A stretch of 64,000 bases of DNA from Marinomonas sargassi (GCF_025716875.1 NZ_JAOVZB010000001.1:372001-436000); one strand, 5' to 3'. Shown: positions 17,135 to 26,745, counted from the stretch's first letter. Translations and numbers: made by a program. Notes: generated by a model from the sequence alone, not told the origin.

Positions 17135-18712
17135 TTATCGTGCTAGCACTCTATCAGCTTGTTCTTCACCTATTCTGTCTATTAACTGTTGTACAAATAA
17201 ACTTTCAGGTTGCACGTTTTTACCCTGAGAAATCCAAACACCTTGGGGTCTTTCATGTCGGCCACCCCAACGCTCTCCGATATGACCAATACTCCAGTTA
17301 ATTGCACCGGGCGGAGACTGTACTGAGGTTTTCCCTGAGCTCTTTGTGTTCCACAATACTTGCTGAGCACCAGCCCAACCATGGCCTGTCCCTAAGCTCA
17401 GTCTATCTTGCACATTCATATCTCCTCCTGACACATTATCGTATAGAGTGCCCGTTGCCCAACGGTGGTGAGGGCCTATGTCAGAATGCGTTTTGGTCGC
17501 CTTGCTATACACAAATGCATTGGGGCCAGCGACTCTTGATGAGGTAATAAAATCATGTCGCCCATTGCGAGCCGTACAGCGTAAAAATAGCACTTGAGAT
17601 CCTTCAATGAAGAAAGAATAACGGCGGCCACCACTAATCTCTGATACGGCGTCTATCATCGAAGAATCTCTTACTGTGACAAAGCGCGAAGTACGGCCTA
17701 CTTTCACTGCGGAGAAAGCAAAATGGTAACTAGCAACATCAGAGACCCATACATGTTCAGCACCTGTAATTTCGATGGCTATCCAAGAGTGGTCTTCATC
17801 CGTGTTATGCCAACCCTTTTTGTATTCCGAAACTATCCGCATGTTTTCAATACCAATATGATTAATACGCCCTGTATTGGTCACTGGATAAATCACGCCG
17901 CCACCATATTTATCTTCCATCATTTGCACTAATGGAATATCAAGATATATCGTTTTCCCTTCAATTTTAGTGACTGTACGTTCATATTTAAGATTGAATT
18001 TTCCTACTTGCCATTGTTTTACAGGACGTCCATCTTTCGTTTTTGGTAACACATCCATACCTAGGTCGCTTATCCATTCTTTAGTGCTAGGGCGCACAAT
18101 GACAACACTTTGGCCAATGGAATAATGTGAGGTATTTGCCACTTGTACGGAGTCGCTACCAACAGGTACATAAGGATTGAGGATTGTTTGTTTGCCTTTA
18201 TTTTTCTTGGCTTTTAATTTTCCTTCCACATGTATTAGGCTGCGTTTATCCTGCCCTGATGCAAATAATAGAGTCCCCTTTTTACCCTGTCCTTCCCCTC
18301 TTAACACTAGGCCACTTTCTCGAATTACTAATTGGCCAGCTACTTCATAACGACCAGCCTTTAACAATAACGCTCCTCGAAAACCGTTACTTTGCAAAGG
18401 TAGTTGGGCAAGCTGGTCAATGGCATTTTGAATATGTTGAGTGTTGTCACCTTCGATGGCTTCAAGGGTCATTACCGCTTCTATATGAGGGATAGGAACA
18501 TTACTTTTCTGATAACCAGAGTATGAAAAGTCAGGAAGAATATTGCCCTTATCATCTGGTACATAATGCAAGCGGCCTGTTTCATCGATTGTCATCACTG
18601 AATCTAGCGTGACTTGCTCAGCGACAAGATGGGAGCTCATTGCTAAGCTTAAAAAGACTGATAATAAAATGCTTAGCAAATAGGAACGGCGTACCAAACA
18701 TGCACTCTTCAT
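17135..18712 (-). CDS. Secreted right-handed beta-helix protein (525 aa)
   Basis: A long N-terminal hydrophobic stretch (residues about 9-31, ending SSHLVA-EQ) looks like a signal peptide. The mature part has the pectate-lyase-like opening of an AIDQLAQLPL helix, then GALLLKAGRYEVAGQLVIRESGLVLRGEG, and many short helical-turn strands. Several Trp/Arg/His-rich stretches (GRRYSFFIEGS, HHRWATGTLYDNVSGG) may form a polysaccharide-binding face. It resembles a carbohydrate-active, parallel beta-helix protein, but I cannot name the lyase or hydrolase family. It is separated from its neighbours and has no obvious terminator of its own. Confidence 0.7.
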   Translation of the reverse strand: MKSACLVRRSYLLSILLSVFLSLAMSSHLVAEQVTLDSVMTIDETGRLHYVPDDKGNILPDFSYSGYQKSNVPIPHIEAVMTLEAIEGDNTQHIQNAIDQLAQLPLQSNGFRGALLLKAGRYEVAGQLVIRESGLVLRGEGQGKKGTLLFASGQDKRSLIHVEGKLKAKKNKGKQTILNPYVPVGSDSVQVANTSHYSIGQSVVIVRPSTKEWISDLGMDVLPKTKDGRPVKQWQVGKFNLKYERTVTKIEGKTIYLDIPLVQMMEDKYGGGVIYPVTNTGRINHIGIENMRIVSEYKKGWHNTDEDHSWIAIEITGAEHVWVSDVASYHFAFSAVKVGRTSRFVTVRDSSMIDAVSEISGGRRYSFFIEGSQVLFLRCTARNGRHDFITSSRVAGPNAFVYSKATKTHSDIGPHHRWATGTLYDNVSGGDMNVQDRLSLGTGHGWAGAQQVLWNTKSSGKTSVQSPPGAINWSIGHIGERWGGRHERPQGVWISQGKNVQPESLFVQQLIDRIGEEQADRVLAR

Positions 18713-18781
18713 AGGTTAACTTTCCTTTATTATTTTTATATCGACCGAAGCTTTAATATTGCGTCTTACAATAGCGATAAA

Positions 18782-18812
18782 AAAACCCCAATGACATAGC
18801 CACTGGGGTTTT
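18782..18812 (-). terminator. Terminator of efp
   Basis: The arms AAAACCCCA (18782-18790) and TGGGGTTTT (18804-18812) form a hairpin. On the minus strand it is followed by a T-run. It stands 28 bases past the stop of efp. Confidence 0.85.
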
Positions 18813-18839
18813 AAAATTGTTATTTCGCGGTAAAAGGAA

Positions 18840-19412
18840 TTATTTACCCGTTGCGCGAGAAACGTATTCCCCAGAGCGAGTATCAATTCGTAGTACTTCA
18901 CCAATGTTGATGAAAAGTGGTACACGAACCATAGCACCTGTTACTAGGTAAGCCGGTTTAGAGCCACCATTGGCTGTGTCGCCTTTTACACCTGGATCTG
19001 TGTCTTTTACTTCAAGCTCGATGAAGTTTGGCGGAGTCACTGCTAAAGGCGCACCGTTATATAGCGTGACAATGTATTTTTCTTGTTCTTTCAGCCACTT
19101 AACCGTGTCAGCTACAGCGTTTTCGTCTGCTGCGTGCTGCTCAAAAGAACCGTCTGTTGCCATGAAGTGCCAGAATTCACCGTCTGTGTATAAGTACTCC
19201 ATGTCTGTTTCCATAACATCCGCTGACTCTAAGCTATCACCAGACTTAAAAGTACGCTCCCAAACACGACCAGAACGAAGGTTACGTAATTTCAAACGGT
19301 TAAAGGCTTGGCCTTTACCTGGCTTAACGTGCTCATTGTCTAGAACCGCACATGGATCACCATCAATCATTACTTTTGCGCCGTTGCGCATATCGCTAGC
19401 AGAAATAGCCAT
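18840..19412 (-). CDS. efp: Translation elongation factor P
   Basis: EF-P relieves ribosomes stalled at polyproline. The KOW-like N-terminal domain has the modified loop VKPGKGQAF, whose Lys33 corresponds to the beta-lysylated Lys34 of E. coli EF-P. The two OB domains that follow are of normal length (190 residues total). GAGG lies four bases before the ATG. It stands divergently from epmB, its modification enzyme, with a 177-bp promoter gap. EpmA (the ligase that attaches beta-lysine) is not in the window. Confidence 0.97.
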   Translation of the reverse strand: MAISASDMRNGAKVMIDGDPCAVLDNEHVKPGKGQAFNRLKLRNLRSGRVWERTFKSGDSLESADVMETDMEYLYTDGEFWHFMATDGSFEQHAADENAVADTVKWLKEQEKYIVTLYNGAPLAVTPPNFIELEVKDTDPGVKGDTANGGSKPAYLVTGAMVRVPLFINIGEVLRIDTRSGEYVSRATGK

Positions 19413-19589
19413 AAATCCTCACCGTATTTTTTAGAGAAAAAACTCGGACTGGCGTATCATGTCAGTCTTAAGGCCTCAGCGAACGGAATTTCACTCATCT
19501 ATTTTGAGCAATAAAAGTCAGTTTGCAAAAGCCTCTACGAGCCACTGGTCAATTTAACCAGTAAAATAGTTGGCGCAATCATACCCTAA

Positions 19590-20672
19590 TTGAAGATAAT
19601 TTTGCAGACATTTGACGTGATTCCTATTCAAACTCTACACCGCGACTTAAAAGAAAATACGCCAACCACAGGTGCATCATGGAAACAGCAGTTGTCCGAG
19701 GCCATTACCTCTTTGCCTGAGCTGGTGTCTGCTCTTGGTCTAGCAAAAAAATTAGCCACACAAGGCCAAGCAGCCCACCAAAGCTTTCGCCTATTAGTAC
19801 CCAGACCTTATCTTTCACGAATAGAATACGGCAACCCAAATGACCCGCTATTACTGCAAGTGCTTCCTGACTCGGCCGAAATGCATGCGGTAACAGGTTA
19901 TTCAAAAGACCCTCTAGAAGAAGCGGATCACAACCCTCAAAAAGCCATAGTCCATAAATATAAACGCCGATTATTAGTGATTGCCACAGGCACCTGTGCA
20001 GTAAATTGCCGTTACTGTTTCCGCCGCCATTTTCCCTATGGTGAGAATCAATTAGCGCAAGCAGAGTGGCAGTCTGTTATCGATTATTTAATCGCTCATC
20101 CTGCTATTAACGAAGTCATTTTGAGTGGCGGCGATCCCTTGATGATGAAAGACAGCTTATTAGCGAGACGAGTACAGCAGATTGAAGCGCTTCCTCAAAT
20201 TAAGCGTTTACGCATACATTCCCGCTTACCTGTGGTCATACCAGACAGAGTCTGCGATGAACTGCTTGCTTGGGTATCGGCTAGCCGATTAGATATCGTC
20301 ATGGTGTGGCACATCAACCATGCCAATGAAATCGATGCAGAAGTTAAAAATGCCGCCAAAAAGTTAAGAGATGCCAAAGTCACGCTATTAAATCAGGGTG
20401 TGATATTAAAAGGAATAAATGACTCGGTAGAAGCACAAGTGAACTTAAGCGAAACATTATTTGATGCGGGAATTATGCCTTACTACATGTTCACTTTAGA
20501 TCCAGTGGAAGGTGCGGCACATTTTGATATTAGTATTGAAAGTGCCCAACAATTGATGGGCAAAGTCGCCGCTGAACTGCCCGGTTATTTGATGCCCAAA
20601 CTCGCCAAGGAAATACCGGGAAAAACCGCTAAGAGTGTATTCGCCCCGACATTAAGCTCGGCTAATAGCTAG
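19590..20672 (+). CDS. epmB: EF-P beta-lysylation lysine 2,3-aminomutase
   Basis: EpmB is a radical-SAM, PLP-dependent enzyme that makes (R)-beta-lysine for EF-P. The cluster motif CAVNCRYCFRR (Cys136, 140 and 143) is plain, as are the SGGDPL and VVWHINH-type stretches and the C-terminal YLMPKLAKEIPGKTAK with its PLP lysine region. The annotated start is a TTG (19590), which adds about 30 residues before the conserved SWKQQLSEAI stretch. A start at the GTG of residue 10 or another later codon is equally possible. It is divergent from efp and convergent with the RNase J-like gene. Confidence 0.92.
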   Translation: MKIILQTFDVIPIQTLHRDLKENTPTTGASWKQQLSEAITSLPELVSALGLAKKLATQGQAAHQSFRLLVPRPYLSRIEYGNPNDPLLLQVLPDSAEMHAVTGYSKDPLEEADHNPQKAIVHKYKRRLLVIATGTCAVNCRYCFRRHFPYGENQLAQAEWQSVIDYLIAHPAINEVILSGGDPLMMKDSLLARRVQQIEALPQIKRLRIHSRLPVVIPDRVCDELLAWVSASRLDIVMVWHINHANEIDAEVKNAAKKLRDAKVTLLNQGVILKGINDSVEAQVNLSETLFDAGIMPYYMFTLDPVEGAAHFDISIESAQQLMGKVAAELPGYLMPKLAKEIPGKTAKSVFAPTLSSANS

Positions 20673-20690
20673 CCACTCTCTAACTATTCA

Positions 20691-22043
20691 CTAACGGGAA
20701 AGCGCGATACGTCCAGTTTCAACCTGTTTTCGACGTACTCGAAGGCTAGGAGCCAATTGAAAAAGGTCGCCATTCTCGCCAACCAGTTGCCTTGGCACAA
20801 AACTGTTCCTCGCCACTTTAGCATTAGCATCAAGGTGTTTGGCTTCTCCATGAACAGGTATGGCCACATGGGGCTGAACCCATGAATAAAGCTGCTTTAG
20901 TTCATCTTGACAAGGGTGACCACTCACATGAATAGGCAGCTCTGTATCCTGTTGTTGTAACGTACGTACTTTTTGCCCTTTGAACTGTTCAACCAAACGC
21001 ATAATGGCATCTTCATTCCCCGGTATCATCATGGCAGAGAAGATCACAAGATCGTCAGGGTCTAATGTCAGGTCATAACAGCTGCCAGAGGCTAAACGAT
21101 TCAAGGTTGCTCTAGGCTCACCTTGGCTACCTGTGACAACGGCTAACACCTCTTCTCTCGGTAAATAACCAAGATGTGCTGCATCAACAAGAGGAAGGTC
21201 ATCTGGCCAGTATCCCGTTGCTTTCGCCGCACCCACCATATTTGTTAATGATCGACCAATTAGAGCAAAGTAACGACCTGTCTCTTGCGCAACACGCCCC
21301 AAAGCCACCAGCCGCGCCACATTACTACTGAAGCACCCAACCACCACTCGGCCTTTTTCTGGTTTTATTACCTCTAATAAGGCTTTGTAGCAGGTGGTTT
21401 CAGAAATCGAATGACCGGGTTGCATGGCGTTAGTAGAGTCACACATCATGGCGAGAATATTTTGTTTGGCTAAGGCTTTAAAAGCTTCAGGGGAAAAACC
21501 TTCACCAAGGATAGGTTTCTTATCAATTTTCCAATCACCCGTATGAAATATTTTGCCTGCAGGGGTATCTATAGTCATGGCAAAAGGTTCTGGAATGGAG
21601 TGCGTTAGTGACAACCAAGACACGGTAAACACACCAATTTGTACGCTTTGATTTTCTTTTACTACGACCACAGGAACTTCATCCGCCAAGCCTACCTGTA
21701 CCAGTTTTCGGCGTAACACTTCCGCGGTAAAGGCTGTGGTATAAACAGGGCATTTAAAACGGCGCCATAAAAATGGCAGAGCGCCTACATGATCTTCATG
21801 GGCATGGGTAATAACAATACCTGAAAGGCGTTCTTTTTGCTCAGATATAAAACGTGGATCGGCACAGACAACATCGGCTGTACGTATTTCATCGGGCGTC
21901 AAAGGCTCATTAAACGAGACCCCACAGTCCACCATTAACCATTGCCCATCATGACCATATAGATTCATGTTCATGCCGATCTCACCCGTTCCACCTAATG
22001 GTAGAAACCATAAATCATCACGGGTTGGGATTAGAGATGAAAT
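20691..22043 (-). CDS. RNase J-like MBL-fold ribonuclease; likely ATT start
   Basis: The metallo-beta-lactamase signature THAHEDHVGALPFLW, the FHTGDWKID motif and the beta-CASP SGHPCQDELKQL and IPVHGEAKH stretches mark an RNase J-type nuclease without the usual long C-terminal domain. The frame has no ATG, GTG or TTG before an ATG at 21974, but the conserved family N-terminus (DDLWFLPLGGTGEIG) lies upstream of that ATG. An AAGGAG Shine-Dalgarno (22050-22055) stands six bases before an in-frame ATT at 22043, so I take ATT as the start, giving 450 residues. The fallback ATG at 21974 would lose the LPLGG motif. Confidence 0.85.
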   Translation of the reverse strand: MSSLIPTRDDLWFLPLGGTGEIGMNMNLYGHDGQWLMVDCGVSFNEPLTPDEIRTADVVCADPRFISEQKERLSGIVITHAHEDHVGALPFLWRRFKCPVYTTAFTAEVLRRKLVQVGLADEVPVVVVKENQSVQIGVFTVSWLSLTHSIPEPFAMTIDTPAGKIFHTGDWKIDKKPILGEGFSPEAFKALAKQNILAMMCDSTNAMQPGHSISETTCYKALLEVIKPEKGRVVVGCFSSNVARLVALGRVAQETGRYFALIGRSLTNMVGAAKATGYWPDDLPLVDAAHLGYLPREEVLAVVTGSQGEPRATLNRLASGSCYDLTLDPDDLVIFSAMMIPGNEDAIMRLVEQFKGQKVRTLQQQDTELPIHVSGHPCQDELKQLYSWVQPHVAIPVHGEAKHLDANAKVARNSFVPRQLVGENGDLFQLAPSLRVRRKQVETGRIALSR

Positions 22044-22112
22044 ATAACGCTCCTTGTTTAGAAATTCTTAGAAAATTAAATTTTGGAAAGGCAGCTATTT
22101 TTGAGTCAATAG

Positions 22113-22130
22113 AAGCGCTATATAGCGCTT
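22113..22130 (-). terminator. Palindrome just past the DUF1304 gene
   Basis: AAGCGCTATATAGCGCTT is a perfect 18-bp palindrome directly abutting the stop codon at 22131. There is no T-run after it on the minus strand, so it is at best a weak terminator or an RNA-processing signal. Confidence 0.4.
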
Positions 22131-22496
22131 TTAGCCGAGTAAGAAAATACTCAATAAAGCCAAAATAGCTGGCACACCTTGCATAAAGAAGATCGATTTT
22201 TTTACTGTGGCACTACCGTAAAGTGCGGCTATCAAAACACAAGCCAAGAAAAAGACTTGTATTTCCTGTGCAAATTCATAGTGAGTATGGATAAGACCAA
22301 ACACCAAGCCCGCTCCAAGAAAACCATTATATAGACCTTGGTTAGCCGCCATGTGAACGGTTTTTTCTGCTAACCCCTTCTCCATGCCAAACGCCTTTAG
22401 CGTTCTCGGATGAGTCCAACGAAACATTTCTAAGTACAATATATAAAAGTGTTCTATTGCGACCAATGCCACTAAAATAACCGTCAGGTAATGCAT
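22131..22496 (-). CDS. DUF1304 membrane protein
   Basis: This 121-residue protein has four hydrophobic segments. The DUF1304 pattern is visible: VALVAIEHFYILYLEMFRWTHPRTLKAFGM, followed by ANQGLYNGFLGAGLVFG. It is an inner-membrane protein of unknown role. It is transcribed toward the RNase J-like gene from the 22.5-22.7 kb gap and may be cotranscribed with it. Confidence 0.85.
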   Translation of the reverse strand: MHYLTVILVALVAIEHFYILYLEMFRWTHPRTLKAFGMEKGLAEKTVHMAANQGLYNGFLGAGLVFGLIHTHYEFAQEIQVFFLACVLIAALYGSATVKKSIFFMQGVPAILALLSIFLLG

Positions 22497-22734
22497 ATGT
22501 CCTTGTTCCGTTTAGTCTTGTTTTATTTAGCTTGTTCAATTTAAGTAATCCAGTTCACTATTTATACCATACCTAATGTAAGCCGACCTATGGATTGGCC
22601 TATTTTCAATGAAAGTAATCTGTAAAGGGGGTTTCGTTTGCATCTGCATAACAAGCCCTTTAACCTAACTTCTTTTCAGGTCTTGCTGCATAAGTGCGTA
22701 ACAAGGCGCTAATCCACACCATGAGAGTCATCCA

Positions 22735-23658
22735 TTGAATAACACCAATACACTAGACTTCAAAGCGGGCACTTTTTTCATTAAAGTACTCATGGTTATC
22801 TGTGTGGCAACCTTATTAATTTATCTCGCCAAACACTTTGGGACACAATACGCAGAAGACAAAGTACGAGAGCGTCTAGAAGCCTCTGGCTTATCCCCTT
22901 TCGTCCATTACGAGAGTTTGCATTTCAACCCTTTTGAACTCGAAGCCTCCCTAGACAATGTAAGTCTGGGTTTAAAAGACACTCCTTGGCTAAGACTGTC
23001 TCGCATCACTCTGGACTATCACCCTACCCAGCCCACACATCTCGATATTGAATTCTGGATTCAACACAGCCCGGCAGAGACCTTATCGAGAGATACACAA
23101 TATTGGATGCGAAAAGTAGGAATCAATAGTCTATTAGGCAAAGGCAGTTTGTCTGCCAACATAGAAGACAAACAGATCACATCGCAGCTTCATCTAGATA
23201 TCAAAGATGCAGGAAGAACCACAATCACTAGCGATATCAAAATGCTTAACCAGAACATCTCTTTATTCGAGTTACGCAATGACCTACTGGTTTCTATGGC
23301 GATGGGGCAACCTGCTGGCGTATTCATTATCCATGGTGATGCTATTGAAATGCGTTCGGCTCAAATCCAATATGAAGACATGGGACTAGCAAAAAATACA
23401 CTCCCCCAGCCTTTTAGCTTAAGCACAATCCAAAGAAGCATTAATCAGTTAGGATTCGCAGAATATGGCTCAGCCGAGTTGTTCAAGATATCGCAAACTA
23501 CGCAAGACTTTTTACAAAGCGAGGGTAAAAGCCTGATGCTGGATATATCTCCTGTATCACCAATCACTCTAAAAGATATGGCTTTGTTCGCCTATGATAA
23601 TCAACTGTTTCAAGGCGCTAATATGTCTCTGACAACGTCACCTACTAACAAGCGATAG
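22735..23658 (+). CDS. Membrane-anchored periplasmic protein, AsmA-like N-terminus
   Basis: A single N-terminal membrane segment (residues about 13-30, VLMVICVATLLIYLA) is followed by a periplasmic region that opens with YAEDKVRERLEASGLSPFVHYESLHFNPFELEASLDNVSLGL. This is the typical first repeat of AsmA/DUF748-like lipid-transport-related proteins. Only 307 residues long, it lacks the very long repeated body of full AsmA proteins. The start is TTG at 22735, with a weak GAGAG before it. The role is unknown; a link to outer-membrane or lipid upkeep is only a family guess. Confidence 0.6.
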   Translation: MNNTNTLDFKAGTFFIKVLMVICVATLLIYLAKHFGTQYAEDKVRERLEASGLSPFVHYESLHFNPFELEASLDNVSLGLKDTPWLRLSRITLDYHPTQPTHLDIEFWIQHSPAETLSRDTQYWMRKVGINSLLGKGSLSANIEDKQITSQLHLDIKDAGRTTITSDIKMLNQNISLFELRNDLLVSMAMGQPAGVFIIHGDAIEMRSAQIQYEDMGLAKNTLPQPFSLSTIQRSINQLGFAEYGSAELFKISQTTQDFLQSEGKSLMLDISPVSPITLKDMALFAYDNQLFQGANMSLTTSPTNKR

Positions 23659-23682
23659 CAAGTTATTAAACGAGAAAATTTT

Positions 23683-24159
23683 ATGTCTAATGTCACCATC
23701 CTAGTCGATGTGCAAAATGTCTATTACACGACTCGAGACACCTATAAGCGCCCATTTGATTACAATGCTTTTTGGCAACAAGCCACGGAAGGTAGAAATG
23801 TTGTGAAGGCCATCGCTTATGCTATAGATAGAGGAGATGAGAAGCAGCGTCAGTTCCAAAATATTCTTCGCGCGATTGGTTTCGAGGTAAAGCTGAAGCC
23901 TTTCATTCAACGTTCTGATGGCTCAGCGAAAGGCGATTGGGATGTGGGCATCGCGATAGATGGTATCGAATACGGAAAAGACAGCGATACCTTAATACTA
24001 GTATCAGGAGACGGTGACTTCGCCCTGCTCGCTTCCACCTTGAGAGAAAAGTACAACACAAAAGTCGAAGTCTATGGTGTGGAGGCTCTAACTGCACAAT
24101 CTTTAATACAAGCCGCCGATGACTTTATCCCTGTCACTGAGCAACTCTTGCTTCGATAA
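23683..24159 (+). CDS. NYN-domain (LabA/DUF88-like) PIN-fold protein
   Basis: The protein opens with TILVDVQNVYYT, the D-N pair of NYN domains, and has the GDWDVGIAIDGI and LVSGDGDFALLAS acidic clusters that bind metal, with the usual 158-residue size. Members are PIN-like nucleases or nucleic-acid-binding proteins, best known in gene regulation and RNA turnover. It starts 24 bases after the AsmA-like gene, so the two are probably cotranscribed. Confidence 0.88.
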   Translation: MSNVTILVDVQNVYYTTRDTYKRPFDYNAFWQQATEGRNVVKAIAYAIDRGDEKQRQFQNILRAIGFEVKLKPFIQRSDGSAKGDWDVGIAIDGIEYGKDSDTLILVSGDGDFALLASTLREKYNTKVEVYGVEALTAQSLIQAADDFIPVTEQLLLR

Positions 24160-24228
24160 CTCCTCAAAGAAGCTCTTACGCAGAAGGAGAGCTACACGAA
24201 GCAATGTTCCACCTAAATGCTCAAAGAA

Positions 24229-24450
24229 CTAGTCAAAGAAAGTTTCAAGAAACAATGCTTCTACCTTGTCTCTCGCCCATTGAGTGGTGCGCAGGAACTT
24301 CAAACTAGATCGAATGGAAGGGTCACTTTTAAAGCAATTAATGTTGATACGGATAGCCAACTCTTCCCAGCCATAATGTTCAACCAACTCTGTTAAAATC
24401 TGCTCCAGCTTGATGCCGTGCAATGGGTTATTTTTTTGAGTCTCACTCAT
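24229..24450 (-). CDS. VF530-family (DUF2132) small DNA-binding-like protein
   Basis: The sequence has the family core [24 protein letters not shown] followed by [28 protein letters not shown], nearly the full consensus, and 73 residues is the usual size. Structural work on the Vibrio fischeri homologue suggests a DNA-binding fold, but its function is not defined. The gene stands alone between two plus-strand units. Confidence 0.9.
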   Translation of the reverse strand: MSETQKNNPLHGIKLEQILTELVEHYGWEELAIRININCFKSDPSIRSSLKFLRTTQWARDKVEALFLETFFD

Positions 24451-24608
24451 GATACGTTTAATTCCTACGACTTATATGCTGCCGAGAGTATAACCTAAAG
24501 CCATATCAACTGAGCTGATTTTTAATGGCGAGTGGCAAATCAACAATAGAATTTGACTAATGGGGCAAATCCCCGAAAAATAGCATCAAACAATTAGGAG
24601 AAATAAGA

Positions 24609-24896
24609 ATGGGGATTTTATCAGGCCTAAAAGGGCTATTTTCTGGCGCTGCAATCGATAACGAGCCTGCAGAAGAAGCCATTGAACACAGTGGTTTTAT
24701 GATTATTCCTGCACCAATTAAAGAAGGTGGACAGTTTAGAGTCGGAGCGACCATCACCAAAGGAGAAGGTGAAGACCAGCAAGTTCATAACTTCATCCGC
24801 TCAGACCTTATTGCCAGCCGAGATGAGTGCATTAACATTACGGTACGTAAAGCTAAAATGACGGTTGATCAGCTAGGCGACAAGATCTTCGGTTAA
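24609..24896 (+). CDS. HlyU-family protein
   Basis: This small 95-residue protein has the pattern HSGFMIIPAPIKEGGQFRVGATITK and INITVRKAKMTVDQLGDKIF of the HlyU family (named for a Vibrio protein that raises hemolysin expression). It has AGGAG before the ATG and sits 27 bases before the alpha/beta hydrolase gene, so they probably share a message. The family name does not prove a regulatory role. Confidence 0.8.
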   Translation: MGILSGLKGLFSGAAIDNEPAEEAIEHSGFMIIPAPIKEGGQFRVGATITKGEGEDQQVHNFIRSDLIASRDECINITVRKAKMTVDQLGDKIFG

Positions 24897-24923
24897 TAAA
24901 ATCAAAATTTAGGGATATAAAAT

Positions 24924-25907
24924 ATGCAGGACTGGGTGCTCGAATCAGAAAAAGAAGATCATTTGGGTGATAGCTTTGTTGCTCGAACCTTTAAACAGCC
25001 CAGCCCTGTCATTCATACTACCTTAATCCATCACATTGCTAACCCCAATGCAGACAAAGCCATTCTTTATATTCACGGCTACACGGATTACTTTTTTCAA
25101 GCAGGATTAGCTGAGTACTTTATTTCTCTTGGCTATCGCTTTTACGCAATAGATTTGCGAGGTTATGGCCGCTCTATTCGCCCTTATCGACCACCCACTT
25201 GGTGTGAATCCATATCTGAATATATAGACGATTTAGATCTAGCGCTCGCAACAATCAAACAAGACGGTATAGCAGAGACCATTGTTCTTGCTCACTCAAC
25301 AGGGGCATTGATTAGTGCGAATTATTTAGCAAAAAAACAACAAGCACCTTCGTTAGACAATGACGACAAACAAACTTTATCAACAGTCACTGGGCTGATA
25401 TTTAATAGCCCCTTTCTGGCTCTACCCTTTTCTCCACAGCAAATTAAATGGTTAAAAAAGCCAGTTAAAGCCATTGTTTCAAGCTTCCCTTCGGGGGTCA
25501 TTAAAACGAATAAGCCTATTGTTTATGCCAAAAGTTTGCACTCGCAATTCGAAGGGGAATGGGATTACCGGCTAGACTGGAAACCTGAAAATGGTTTTGG
25601 TCTTTCCCTCCATTGGTTAAATGAAATTATCCGAGCGCAAGAATGGCTAGCAACTCAAACACTTAATATACCGACCTTATTGTGCCGCTCTGAAGTCAGT
25701 ACCATCAGTAAAAAGTCCGTTGGAGATATGCAACAAGGGGATGGTGTATTACATGTAGAGAGTATGGAGGAGGCCGTAAAAAACACGTTCGATAACTTGA
25801 CGATCAAGGTTATTCCAAAAGGCTTTCACGACCTATATTTATCAAAAGAGCCAGCCCAACAAGCTTACTTACAAACCATGTCCGACTGGCTAACAGAGCA
25901 AGATTAA
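24924..25907 (+). CDS. Alpha/beta hydrolase (serine lipase-type)
   Basis: The fold shows as AILYIHGYTDYFFQAGLAEYFISLGYRFYAIDLRGYGRS, the nucleophile elbow VLAHSTGALIS (Ser in AHSTG) and the late His in GFHDLYLSKEP. Its 327 residues fit the lysophospholipase-like group. No signal peptide is seen, so it is cytoplasmic. Its last four bases overlap the end of the convergent SDR gene. Confidence 0.85.
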   Translation: MQDWVLESEKEDHLGDSFVARTFKQPSPVIHTTLIHHIANPNADKAILYIHGYTDYFFQAGLAEYFISLGYRFYAIDLRGYGRSIRPYRPPTWCESISEYIDDLDLALATIKQDGIAETIVLAHSTGALISANYLAKKQQAPSLDNDDKQTLSTVTGLIFNSPFLALPFSPQQIKWLKKPVKAIVSSFPSGVIKTNKPIVYAKSLHSQFEGEWDYRLDWKPENGFGLSLHWLNEIIRAQEWLATQTLNIPTLLCRSEVSTISKKSVGDMQQGDGVLHVESMEEAVKNTFDNLTIKVIPKGFHDLYLSKEPAQQAYLQTMSDWLTEQD

Positions 25908-26737
25908 GCACCTTGGCGACGCATCACCCAATCTAGCATACAGACCGGAAAGAAACGTCTCATAAAGGCAGCGCCGTAAGTGGGTAAAGTCACATAATAA
26001 TGGGCTTTTGGGCGTTGAGATTCTAGTGCATGTATTAGCTTATTCACTACAGCACTAGCAGATAAAGTTTGAGACGAAGATGGTCCTTCCTTACTCAATC
26101 TCGCTACCGCCTCCTCATAACCTTTTTGGTGTCGGCTATTCTGCATATCTATATTAGTCTTGAGCGCTACCAAGGCATTGGCTCTAAAGCGACTTTCAAT
26201 TGGCCCCGGCTCAATCAAACTGATTTTAATAGGAGTATCTGCAAGCTCAAGACGCAAGGTATCCGTCAAACCTTCTAAGGCAAACTTACTGGCATTATAA
26301 GCCCCTCTAAATGGAGCGGCGACTAAACCTAATACCGAGCTATTCGTCACAACTCGCCCATCCCCCTGAGCCAACATCAGCTTCAACACTTTAGTGGTAA
26401 GCTCATGGGTACCGAAAAAGTTACACTCAAATTGTTCTTTAAGGGCCGACACAGGAAGATCTTCCACCGCCCCGGGCTGCCCATAAGCGCCGTTATTAAA
26501 CAAGGCAAATAAACCACCACCAGTGATGTCCAGTGTTTGCTGTAAGCCTTGAGTAATCGACTCAGAATCACTCAAATCCAGTTGAACAACGTGCTTCAAC
26601 CCTTGCGCCTTCAGCTTCTCAACGTCCTCAGCTTTACGACAGCTTGCAACCACTAAATACTGACGTTTTTGTAGCATCTTAGCGGCTTCTAGACCGATAC
26701 CTGTTGAACAACCTGTGATCAGAATGGATTTTTGCAT
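25904..26737 (-). CDS. Short-chain dehydrogenase
   Basis: The Rossmann motif is ILITGCSTGIGLEAAKML. The NNGAYGQPG element and the catalytic GAYNASKFALEGLTD complete an SDR of 277 residues. The frame stays open to 26797, but the family begins at the ATG of MQKSILITG (26737), which has GAG upstream; the longer start would overlap galE. It follows the first galE by eight bases on the same strand, so the two may be cotranscribed. The substrate is unknown; a C-terminal AFMRRFFPVCMLDWVM stretch may bind a membrane. Confidence 0.85.
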   Translation of the reverse strand: MQKSILITGCSTGIGLEAAKMLQKRQYLVVASCRKAEDVEKLKAQGLKHVVQLDLSDSESITQGLQQTLDITGGGLFALFNNGAYGQPGAVEDLPVSALKEQFECNFFGTHELTTKVLKLMLAQGDGRVVTNSSVLGLVAAPFRGAYNASKFALEGLTDTLRLELADTPIKISLIEPGPIESRFRANALVALKTNIDMQNSRHQKGYEEAVARLSKEGPSSSQTLSASAVVNKLIHALESQRPKAHYYVTLPTYGAAFMRRFFPVCMLDWVMRRQGA

Positions 26738-26745
26738 ACAAGATC

